Positions 1-9,300 of a stretch of 64,000 nt of DNA are shown one piece after another. Both the position numbers and the translations under genes were made by a program. The stretch lies in NCBI GenBank assembly GCA_004519485.1, contig CP038119.1, positions 659,332 to 723,331 on the forward strand, read 5' to 3'. The stretch comes from Nannochloropsis oceanica. Lineage: Eukaryota; Sar; Eustigmatophyceae; Eustigmatales; Monodopsidaceae. The notes beneath the pieces were generated by a model. The model did not search any database. It was given only the letters and a program-made list of their open reading frames with translations, and was not told the origin of the DNA. Numbering within the stretch: position 1 is the stretch's first letter; every line of letters starts with the position of its first letter.

Positions 1-49
1 CCACTCTCCTCCCTCCCTCCCTCCCTCCCTGCACCCCTCCCTCCCTCAG

Positions 50-316
50 GCCATGCACAAGGCCAACCCCTCTTTCGTGTTACGGAACTGGATCGCCCAG
101 GACGCGATTGAGGCGGCCGAAAAACAAGACTACTCCCGAGTGCGCCTCGTGCTCGATCTCCTTCAAGACCCCTACTACTACCCGGAAGACCGGCCGAAGG
201 GGGAGGGGGAGGAGGGGGAGGGGGAGGGGAAAGGAGGGATGGAGGAACTTACGAAGAGGTATAGGGGCATGACACCTGCGTGGGCGGCGGAGCTGGTGTG
301 TACGTGTTCATCGTAA
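50..316 (+). CDS. SELENOO: SelO-family protein adenylyltransferase (last exon only)
   Basis: This is the 3' terminal exon of a gene that enters from the left edge. A pyrimidine tract ending in CAG at 47-49 is the acceptor. The reading frame (89 codons with stop) starts in phase 0, so the ATG at 53 is internal, not a start. The peptide has the conserved SelO C-terminus: NPSFVLRNWIAQ-AIEAAE near its start, a YYYPED turn, then TPAWAAEL and a terminal Cys-Thr-Cys-Ser-Ser. SelO is a pseudokinase-fold enzyme that AMPylates proteins, mitochondrial in animals; targeting cannot be judged here because the N-terminus is missing. Human SelO has selenocysteine third from the end; here that position is Cys and the frame closes with TAA. 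A purine-rich GGGGAG run encodes a Gly/Glu-rich insert that is probably species-specific. Family assignment is confident. Confidence 0.85.
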   Translation, partial: AMHKANPSFVLRNWIAQDAIEAAEKQDYSRVRLVLDLLQDPYYYPEDRPKGEGEEGEGEGKGGMEELTKRYRGMTPAWAAELVCTCSS

Positions 317-1026
317 AGGGAGGGAGGGAGGGAGGGGGAGAAGGAGAAAGATCAAATTTGAAGAAGGACAAGATGAAGTACGAAACAGATACATGCGTGC
401 TTGTGCATGGATTTGAATGAAAATATGTCCGCGCGGCCAAGGGAGATAAATGCATGCGCCCTAAGACTCATATATTGAGAGGGTGAAGACGAAGATGAAA
501 GGGAGAATGGAAGCGACGAAGATCAAAATAGACGAAAGATGGGTGTTGTGCCGAAACAAGCAACCGCCCAGGCCGAGCATACCCGGACAAAGAAAAATGA
601 TGGAACAAGGACCAAAGCAAGTCCAGAAGGAAAGGGAAAATGCATCTCTCATGTCTACCTGCCTGTCTTCATCTCTGGCTGTTCCTGTCTCCCTCTTTGT
701 CTATTCCTATTTATCTCTCTCCAGTCCTCTCTGCCTCTCTCTCTCTCTCCTCATCTCGGTGTTTCTCGCTGTACACGCGCGCGCCTTCTCCTCTATCTCT
801 TTCTCTATACATACACGTAGACGATATTTCAAGCGTCATTTAACTCTTATTTCTACAAATCATCACTACGCTTCATTCCTCTTCTCTTCCTTCCTTCTTC
901 CCTCCCTCCGTACCTCCCTCCCTCCATCCCTCCCTCTCTTCCTCCATCCGTCCATCCACATCTCTAGGCAAACACCTCGCCTTGCTACCACCCCCTCCCT
1001 CCCTCCCTCCCTCCCTCCCTCCTTTC
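317..1026. other. Intergenic, low complexity
   Basis: This separates the SelO 3' end (+) from the ankyrin-gene 3' end (-), a tail-to-tail arrangement. It holds GGGA runs near 319-335, CT-rich low-complexity sequence from about 660 to 930 and CCCT arrays near 900-1020. I see no convincing gene; the open frames across it are translations of simple sequence. Confidence 0.6.
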
Positions 1027-2607
1027 TTATCCAAACGTCTCCCGCAACATTAAGAGCATGTCAAAATTCATCTTATGAACAACATACGCAATCGCCTCCT
1101 TCCGCATTCCCAGCTCCCCCCCCCCCTCTCCCTCCACCCCTTGCTCCCCAGTCCTCCCTTCTTCCCTCCCTCCCTCATCACAGGTAAGCCCCCCAGCACC
1201 GCTCACCCCCATCGCATCTCCCCCCTTGACAGAGTAGGGAGGGAAGGAGGGAGGGAAGGAGGGAGGGTGGGGTTTCTCCAGCACGGGCAGGGTGATTGGG
1301 ATGGAGGGGAGAGACGGTAGAGAGTAAAAGGTCGCCCCGCTACCACTCAGGCTTAAGCTTATTGCTTGGCCATTGGGACTGCTGCTACTGCTACTAGTGC
1401 TGCTGCTGCTGCTGCTGATGCTGATGCTGATGCTCTCGCTTTGCCGAAGACCCAGAGTAAACAAAGATGGCTTGGACGGCCCGTCCCTCCCTCCCTCCCT
1501 CCCTTTCCTTCCTTTCCCACCCATCCGCACCTTCGGGTCACGCATCGAAATTGAGGAAAAGGAGGAAAAAGAGTTGGAAGACGAGCGTTGGTGCTGCTGG
1601 CGTGGGACAGCTGTCCATCCATCTGGCAAGGTCTCCTCCTCCCTCACCTCTCCCCACTCATTCCTCTGCCTCTTCTCCTCCTTCCTTCCCAAGGCGGCGA
1701 ATTCCATCGCCACATGCGCTTCCATTTGCCTGGCCTCCGTCACGCATAACCTCGCCTTGTGAACAAGTGCCATGCGCTCCCATCCCGTCAGGAGGGAAAG
1801 ACACTTTGCGTGCTGCAACCGTTGCGCGGCCGTTACCGGTAGAGCCCCGGCCAGGTTAGGAATTAAGGGGTCCGCCCCCCATGACAGCAATACGCGGACT
1901 GTGTCACTTATGTCGAAAGAAGATGATGATGCGTTGGAGGGGTGGAGGGAAATGGCCTGCTGGGGGTCCTCGCGGATGGCCAGGTGAAGCGCAGTGGAGC
2001 CGTGGTTATCTACCGCATTCACATCGACCACGCAGGGGGTAGGACAGGAGGGAGGGCAGGAAGCAGCAAAAGCCAGGACACCCTGCACGACGTGGGCATG
2101 GTTATTGTAGGCGGCGATTTGAAGGCAGGTTCGTCCGTATAGTTGACGGCGGAAGGAAGGGTTGGCGCCGTGTTGGAGGAGCAAGGAGGCCACAGGCCAG
2201 TTCCCAAATTCGCAAGCCATGTACAGGGCGGAGCGAGAGGATTGACAGTCGTGGTCGTCCACGGGGGCGTTGGTTTGAATCAAGAGGACGGCTAAGGCAG
2301 TATACCCTTTGTAAGCGGCCCACATTAGGGGGGACTGTCCCACGCTGTCACGGCAGGAGGCAAGGGTAGGGTCTTGGAGCAAGAGAGCATGCGCGACAGC
2401 CACATTCCCTTCCTTGCTGGCCTCGATCATTTGCTCTACCAGAGCTGCCCGGGCTTCTGCGGCCTGCCGGGCTTCGAGTTGCGAGGGCTGGGAATTGACA
2501 GGATACTGAGGGTTATTGGCTTGGGGGTAGGTGGGGCCTGGACCAGTATGAATGGGTTGCGCGACGAGCGCTGGGGTCAGGTCCGAAAGCTCGTGCGGAG
2601 AAACCAT
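1027..2607 (-). CDS. Ankyrin-repeat protein
   Basis: A single long frame on the minus strand ending in TAA at 1027-1029. The frame is open back to 2976, but the first 123 residues look like translated leader, so I start at the ATG ending at 2607 (about 526 aa). After a low-complexity N-terminus there are about four ankyrin repeats: one with GQSPLMWAAYKGYTALAVLL, one with SALYMACEFGNWPVASLLLQ, one with GRTCLQIAAYNNHAHVVQ, and one with GSTALHLAIRED followed by VLLSWGADPL. A helical stretch rich in Glu/Arg, a Ser-rich region with a trinucleotide-encoded Ser run, and a short C-terminal helix follow. The repeats imply protein binding; no catalytic domain is visible and the partner is unknown. The gene is divergent from the Sel1 gene. 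An intron inside the Ser-rich part is possible. Confidence 0.7.
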   Translation of the reverse strand: MVSPHELSDLTPALVAQPIHTGPGPTYPQANNPQYPVNSQPSQLEARQAAEARAALVEQMIEASKEGNVAVAHALLLQDPTLASCRDSVGQSPLMWAAYKGYTALAVLLIQTNAPVDDHDCQSSRSALYMACEFGNWPVASLLLQHGANPSFRRQLYGRTCLQIAAYNNHAHVVQGVLAFAASCPPSCPTPCVVDVNAVDNHGSTALHLAIREDPQQAISLHPSNASSSSFDISDTVRVLLSWGADPLIPNLAGALPVTAAQRLQHAKCLSLLTGWERMALVHKARLCVTEARQMEAHVAMEFAALGRKEEKRQRNEWGEVREEETLPDGWTAVPRQQHQRSSSNSFSSFSSISMRDPKVRMGGKGRKGREGGRDGPSKPSLFTLGLRQSESISISISSSSSSTSSSSSSPNGQAISLSLSGSGATFYSLPSLPSIPITLPVLEKPHPPSFPPSFPPYSVKGGDAMGVSGAGGLTCDEGGREEGRTGEQGVEGEGGGELGMRKEAIAYVVHKMNFDMLLMLRETFG

Positions 2608-3233
2608 AACTTGTGGAGTGGCCTTTGGATGAAAGGGATGTAAATGATGGTAGAAATGGGGTTGAGGTGACGCTGAGGTGAAGGAAAGCGACGAGGAGGG
2701 ATGGAGAGGGCCTGCCTGTGGATGGGTGGTTAGATCGAGAAGTGGGTTGGACAAAGGAGGGACGGATGAGAGAAACGGATGGTATAAGTAAGTTATTATG
2801 GCAATACATGACGGGATATAGAGACTATTACGAAAAGAAATCTGTGCCTGAACGCGATAGGGTGTTGAGGCAGGGAAGGAGTGAGGGAGAATGGAACAAC
2901 AGGGAGGACCGCACAAATAGAAGGCCCATGCATGTGTCAAAACACGCCACGCACGTCTTTCCTGTTCGACCGACAACCATAGATACTGCCACTACGACAA
3001 CAAATTTGATTGGAAGAAAGAGGGGCGTGGCAGCCGTGTTTGTTGCCATCCGTCGCAGGTCATCTCCTGCTGTATTGCAGGAGGGACGTCTTATTCAAAA
3101 CCAATTCAAACAAGTATAACTCGCCGTCAGCGATTATTAGGACGCGCATTTCTTCTACCCCACACGCAAACCACCTCACTCACTTACAACCATGCCATAT
3201 CGACAAACATAGGCAAGCCGAGGGGAATCAAGT
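2608..3233. promoter_or_regulatory. Divergent intergenic region, candidate shared promoter
   Basis: About 0.6 kb lies between the start of the ankyrin gene (-) and the first usable ATG of the Sel1-repeat gene (+). It is largely free of CCCT arrays, unlike the introns. No TATA box or other element stands out. The promoter role is inferred from the head-to-head arrangement only. Confidence 0.35.
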
Positions 3234-5503
3234 ATGCACGCAGTGTTGGCCAACGTGCGGTCCCAATCCGCGGAACGGGTGGGTTTGTTCTCAGCCTTTC
3301 TGCGTGGGAGGAGAATTGACGTCGTCATAGCCTCGAGAAGACTGGGGTACGTGAACAGGAGCTGCATCATGCCCAAGAGAAATACCATGCACAGTTTCAC
3401 CTGCAGGACCACCAGCAAAAGTGATGACAGAAGTAGAAATAGCAGAACGAATAGCAGCAGTGGGATTACACGCTATTTGGCTTTCGCATCCGCCACCGAC
3501 GCCCGACCATCATCAAGGCTACTACTATCTGCAGCATCTCCATTTAAGGCAACAACAACACAACGACGCGTGTTCTCCTCCTCCTCTTCCTCTTCTTCCT
3601 CATTGCCTTCATCCTCCTCTTCCCCTCCCTCCCTTCCATCTTCAGCATCGCTGCCACCATCATCACCACATCCTCTCCTTGTCCCCGCCGAGGTCGCGCG
3701 GCTCAAGGCTCTGGCGGAGATGGTGGAAGGGATGGAGGAAGGGAAAGAGGTCAAAGGATGGAAAGCGTGCAAAGAGCTAGGCATTCGCTATTTGACATGT
3801 ACGTGATCGGAGGCATGGGGAGGGAGAGAGGGAGAAAGGGAGGGAGGGAGGGAGAGAAAGAGGGATTTAATTTGTGACAGCTGTAATCTACTTATTGTAT
3901 TGCAACCCCCTTCCTACTACACTAGGCAGATATCCCTCCTCCCTCCCTGCCCTCCTCCATCCCCTTTTCCCCCTCGTTGTTCCTCCCTCCCTCAGCTCTC
4001 CCTGGCCCCTCCCTCCCCCCTTCCATTTATAAACCAGACGGAAAGACTCGCGTTGACCTGGAGCATGCTGTGGAATGGTTGGAAACGGCCGGCACTAGAA
4101 CAACACCCTCCATCCCTCCCTCCCTCGCCCATCGCGGTGACTCAAGAGGAGGGGTCAAGACCTCCCTCTCTCCCGCCCTCCTACCTCCTGGGGAAGAGGA
4201 CGCAGAATTGTGGTATGCGAGGGGGATAGCTTGTTTGCGCTTGGACGGCAAAGACGGGAAGGAGGGAGGGGAGGAGGAAGAGAGGGAGGGCTGGACGGAG
4301 GAAGTTGAGACGGAGACATATGGTGCTCAGACGGGGCCGGAGTTTGTGCGTGTCGTGAAGAGGAGAGCGAACAAGGAGAGAAAGGCCCGAGGGAAGGAGG
4401 GAGGGGGGGAGGGAGGGAGGGTGCAGATGTGGCATCGGAGGGGGATCCGTCGGCTGGTGGAGGCGGGAAAGAGGGGGCATGTCGAGGCGATGGTGATGTG
4501 CGGGAATCTGCTCTATGAGAATGGAAACGTGGAAGGGAGGAGAGGAGGAGGGAGGGGAGGAGGGACAGAGGAAGGAAAGACGAATTTGGAGCTGGCGCTG
4601 GAGTGGTATTGGAAGGCGGTGGGGGAGGGAGGGCGGGAGGGAGGGCTGGAGGGAGGGCATCCGGACGCGTGGTACAATCTGGGAAGGATTTATGCAGAGG
4701 GAGGAAAGGGGGTGAAGAGGGACGTCGACAGGGCGAAGGACTGCTTCGAGAAGGCGGCAAGACACCCGGAGGAGAAGGGAGGAGCAGCGGCGTATATGCT
4801 GGGGCACCTGTGCAGGGGTGTCGAGGAAGGGGGGGAGGGAGGGAAGGAGGGAGGGGGGGATGTGCGGAAGGCGGTGGAGTGGTGGAAAGAGGCGTGTGAT
4901 ATCAAGGATCATCCAGCGGCGTGCTATGACCTGGCGCTGCTGTATCGAAATGGAGAGGGCCAGGTACGGAGGGAGGGAGGGAGGGAGGGAGGGAGGGAGG
5001 GAGGGAGAATCTGTTCTAATCAGTCAACGCCTGTTTCGATTTTTCACTTCCCCATCCGCCACACCTCATTCCTTCCTTTCCTCGCTCCTTAGGTCCCTCC
5101 TTCCTACTCCCTCTATCGGCATTACATCGCCAAAGCCGAGGGCCTCGGCGATGCTGAAGCGCTTTTCCATCTCGGACACATGTACTTGCAAGGGGAGGAA
5201 GGAGGGACGGAGGAAGGGAGGGAGGGAGAGTGGACGAGGATTGAGAAGAATGAAGGAAAGGCAAAGGAGTATTTTGAGAGGGCAGGGAGGGAGGGAGGAC
5301 ATGCGGAGGCGATGACGACGATGGGCGTCCTGCGCTACCGGGAGGGGAGGTGGGAGGAGGCAGCTCGGTGGTATGAGGCAGGGGGGGAGGCAGGGAGCGA
5401 GGAAGCGTGGAGGAATCTGGCAAGTATGTACATTGCGGGGGAGGGGGTGGCGAAGGACGAGGGTATGGCCCGGAATATCGTCAAAATCCTGCTGAAGAAG
5501 TAG
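3234..5503 (+). CDS. Sel1-like repeat (TPR-type) protein
   Basis: Three exons with consistent phases: 3234-3798 (donor GTACGT), 3996-4963 (donor GTACGG) and 5093-5503, giving about 647 aa. The N-terminal exon is basic and Ser-rich and could be a targeting or disordered region; its start is uncertain. Exons 2 and 3 carry Sel1 repeats with the usual spacing of small and aromatic residues, for example HPDAWYNLGRIYAEGGKGV, AAAYMLGHLCRGVEEG, HPAACYDLALLYRNGEG, AEALFHLGHMYLQGEEGG and AWRNLASMYIAGEGV. Sel1 repeats form alpha solenoids that act as adaptors, often in ER-associated degradation or membrane complexes; the partner here is unknown. GGGA repeats are translated in frame as Gly-Arg-Glu-Gly runs in the loops between repeats. 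Family confident, exon ends fairly sure, start weak. Confidence 0.75.
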
Positions 5504-6356
5504 GCGGGAGGGAGGGAAGGAGGGAGGGAGGGAGGGAGGGAGGGAGAGAGGCTGGGGAAGGTACCTGACAAATGAAAAGAAAAACCAGCCGGAGCGTGTA
5601 TGTATGTATCCATACATATATTCATGTGTGTAAGTACGTGTATGTGTGTGGCGTTGGAATGAGAAAAAGTGGGCGGCATCCTCGAAAATAGACACCAACA
5701 GTAGAGGAAAGATCGGAGATTCCAAATCCTTGCGTTTGCCTGTGATATCCATTTCCTTCTTTCTCTTCCCACTGTCTTCTCTCTCTCTCTCTCTCCCTCT
5801 CTCTCTCTCTCTCTGACCACACTTGTTGTTAGAATTTGATTTCTTGCCCTTTCCCTCCCGATATCGCCGTGCCTCTCCCTCTTTCTTTCTCTCTTCGCAG
5901 GACACACAAACACACTTGCGCCATCCGTCCCTCCCTCCCTCTCTTCCTCCTTTCCTCCCTCTATTTTTCGTTCGTTCACATTTTTTAACGGTCATCTTTG
6001 TCGCTCTTGTCCTGCTTCCTCTTCTCAAAATCATACCGCTAAACTAATCGGAGAGAGGAGCTAATTAATAATGATAAAAGACGTAAGTAAGCCAATCAAT
6101 AATTAATCAACTCATCGATATGATTATCAAGCTCTTAAACATTCGGGCACACATCTCACATATTACGCACACACCCTCTCTTCGATACACACACAACATG
6201 CCCTTCTCTTCCTTTCCTCCCTCCCTCCCTCCCTCCCTCCCTCCCTCTTTTACGAAGAGAGGAGAGGACCACCTTTCCCGCTCAATTTTGAAGGACGGAG
6301 GGAGGGAGGGAGGGAGAGAGGGAGGGAGGGAGGGAGGGAGAGGCTCTGGATTGCGA
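5504..6356. other. Intergenic, low complexity
   Basis: This lies between the Sel1 gene (+) and the V-ATPase gene (-), tail-to-tail. It contains a GGGA array near 5508-5550, a CT dinucleotide-rich block near 5778-5815, CCCT arrays near 5930-5965 and 6218-6250 and a GGGA array near 6296-6345. An AT-rich stretch at about 6040-6130 may contain 3' processing signals. No gene seen. Confidence 0.55.
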
Positions 6357-9300
6357 TTAAGTCAGTACCACCTTCTTGCAGAGGGCAGGGATGGAAAGCG
6401 GGGAAAACTTGTAGCCATCCGCCTGGAGGACGGGAGGGAGGGCGGGAGGGAGGGAAAAGGGAAGAAAAACAAATATTTGAGAAAATTTTGCTGACGAACA
6501 CGTGTCCTTCCTTCCCTCCCTCCCTCCCTCCCTCCCTCCCTCCCTCCCTCCCTCCCTTCCCCACCTTGTAGAACTTGTTCTGGAACTCAACCCAATGCAG
6601 GCGGAGGGCGTGAAGGAAGCACTCCAACACGTCCATGCACATGATGACGCCGAACGTCACCCCTTGGGGGGGGGAGGGAGGGACGGAAGGGGGAAGGGAC
6701 GCTAAGAAACTTCTCATACTCCCGCGCGACTTTCCCCTACCGCCCCATGGCTATCCTTCCCTCCCTCCCTCCCTCCCTCCCTCCCTCCCTCCCTCCCTCC
6801 CTCCCTCCCTACCTGAGAAGATGGCGAAGCCGATGAAGACGCCAATGACAGAGCCGCTCTCCATCTGACCCTTGAGGGCCTTCTCAAAAAAGACCTGAAC
6901 AAGGAGGGAGGGAGGGAGGGAGGGAGGGAGGGAGGGAGGGAGGGAGGGGGGCATTCAGTCGGTAAGTATGGATGGGATGAACGACGAGACTGGCAAAATA
7001 CCAAGAGACCTTTCCTCCCTCCCTCCCTCCCTCCCTCCCTCCCTCCCTCCCTCCCTCCCTCCCTCCCTCCCTCCCTCCCTCCCTCCCTCCCCACCTCCGA
7101 CAGCTGGGTATGCGCCAAAGACAGCGCCCACAAGCGCAGGTAAGAGGCCGTGTTACTGACCATGCCCAGGACGAATTCGATCGTCTCAATCGTCTGATGG
7201 ATCATCATCTCGCCGAATCCGCCTGGGGGGAGGGGGGGGGGAGGGAGGGAGGGAGGGAGGGAGGGAGGGAGGGAGGGAGGGAGGGTACATGTGGGTATGA
7301 CGCGAGGGGTGTTCTGACTTAAAGCGAGGTGGAAGAGGGAGGGAGGGAGGGAGGGAGGGAGGGAGGCAAGGACAATGAACCCTAACCGTGATCTTCGTGT
7401 CCACCTCCGTGGTGGTGTCCTCCCTCCGCCCCTTCCTCCCCTTCCTCCCCCAGCGCCTCGTGGGTCGAGGCCCCGCCATGGCCAGCCGCGAGGCCAGCCT
7501 GCTTCTTCTTGTTCTGAGGGAGGGAGGGAGGGAGGGAGGGAGGGAGGGAGGGAGGGAGGGAGGGAGGGAGGGAGGGAGGGAGGGAAGGAGGGAAGGAGGG
7601 AGGGAGGCATAAAGAGTTGGTTCGTGTGGGGGGGGATTTGGGGAGGGAGGGAGGGAGGGAGGGAGGGAGGGAGGGAGGGAGGGAGGGAGGGAGGGAGCAC
7701 GGACCTGGCTGTTGATGATGCAGGGCTTGGCGCACAAGAGGATCGGAACGGTGGCGAAGGCGAGGAGCAGGAGGAACACCTTCAGAGGAAGGGAGGGAGG
7801 GAGGGAGGGAGGGAGGGAGGAAGGGAGGAAGGGAGGAAAAGATGAGCTTGACCGCTACGTGATGATTTCATTTTTCTATGCATCTATCCATAAATAAAAT
7901 CTATCTGTATCTATCCATCAATATTATCTATCAAACCTATCTATCAGTCTATCAGGTCACGCATACACACACCCGGCCCCCCTTCCATCCCTCCCTCCCT
8001 CCCTCCCATTCTACCTGCAGCCTGCCCTGGCCCGAAAACATGGGCTCGACGACAGTTCCCGGTGATAAGGCAATAGAGATGAGGGTGTTGATGAGGTTGG
8101 GCGGCTGGCATCCGCCACTGCAAGGAGGGAGGGAAAGAGGGAAGGGGAGGTAAGGCAAACAACCGTACAGCGATCTGTATGACAGCGGCCCCCCCCCTCC
8201 CACCAATACACAAACACGGGACTTACCCCCCTTCCCTCCCTCCCTCCCCCCCTCCCTCCCTACCCTTCGCCCCCGTACTGCAACGGGCACATCTCGGCGG
8301 TGGACGTCGCACCCAGCACACATTCTCGTCCAGGGGCGCCAACGCCTGGACCAAGAGGGCTGTAGCCGTAGATGTAGCACGTGGAGGTAGGTCCCGGGCA
8401 GGGGATCCAGGTCTGGAGGAGGAGGGGGGGAGGGAGGGAGGGAGGGAGGGAGGGAGGGGAGGAGGGAGTTATGAAAGGTCCGTGGCCGTGGATGTCGCGG
8501 GAGGTGGGCAGGAGGGAGGGAGGGAAGGAGGGAGGGAGGGTAACTGCATACAAAGGCCCTTCTTCTTCTTCTCCTCCTTCTTCTTCTCTCTCCTCTTCTT
8601 CTTCTTCTTCTTCTTCCTCCTCGTCCTCCTGCTCTTCCTTCTTCCTTTTATTGTTTTTTCTTCTGTTCGTCCTCCCTCTCATTCCTCCTCCTCCTCTACC
8701 TCCTCCTCCTCTCCTCCCTCCCTTCTCCTTCTTCAACTCACCCCCGTGGCCGCATCGAAGCCCAGGCAGGAGGCAGAGAGCATCCGCTCTTCCCAATTAA
8801 TGCTCCACTTGACAAAGATCAGCACCACCGTGTACCTAGGAGGGAGGGAGGGAGGGAGGGAGGGAGGGAGAGGCGGTGAGATGACGAAAGGAGGAAAGTG
8901 AGGAATGAGGAGAGGGGGACGAGGGAATGATGAACCCTCCCTCCCTCCCTCCCTCCCTCCCTCCCTCCTTCCCTCCCTCCCTCCCTCCCTCCCTCCCTCC
9001 CTCACCCACCCAAATAGGGCCAGGTCGAAGATAATCATGGGAAGGAATTCAAACGCGAAATCGACGTTCTGCTTGAAGTAGAGGGCGTTCGCGCCACGCA
9101 GCAAAATGCCCCACGTCATGTGGATGATGCCGAGGACGACCGAGAGCTTCATCTGCAAGGAAGGGAGGGAGGGAGGGAGGGAGGGAGGGAGGGAGAAGAG
9201 GATGTGGGTTCGCGCCCTGTCTCTGCTATGGCACTTTGTCGTCAGTTTTCTCTCTTTCGCTCCTCCCCTCCCCTCCCTTCCCTCCCTTCTCTCCCTCCCT

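Noticed and set aside
5066-6034. A 322-codon minus-strand open frame
   Set aside because: It lies opposite Sel1 exon 3 and continues through CT and CCCT simple sequence; its peptide is Pro-Ser-Leu-Pro-Pro and Arg-Glu repeats with no domain.
6714-7779. Long overlapping Pro/Ser/Leu and Gly/Arg/Glu frames on both strands
   Set aside because: A GGGA or CCCT array has no stop codon in any frame, so long frames arise automatically; the real coding parts are the short V-ATPase exons between arrays.
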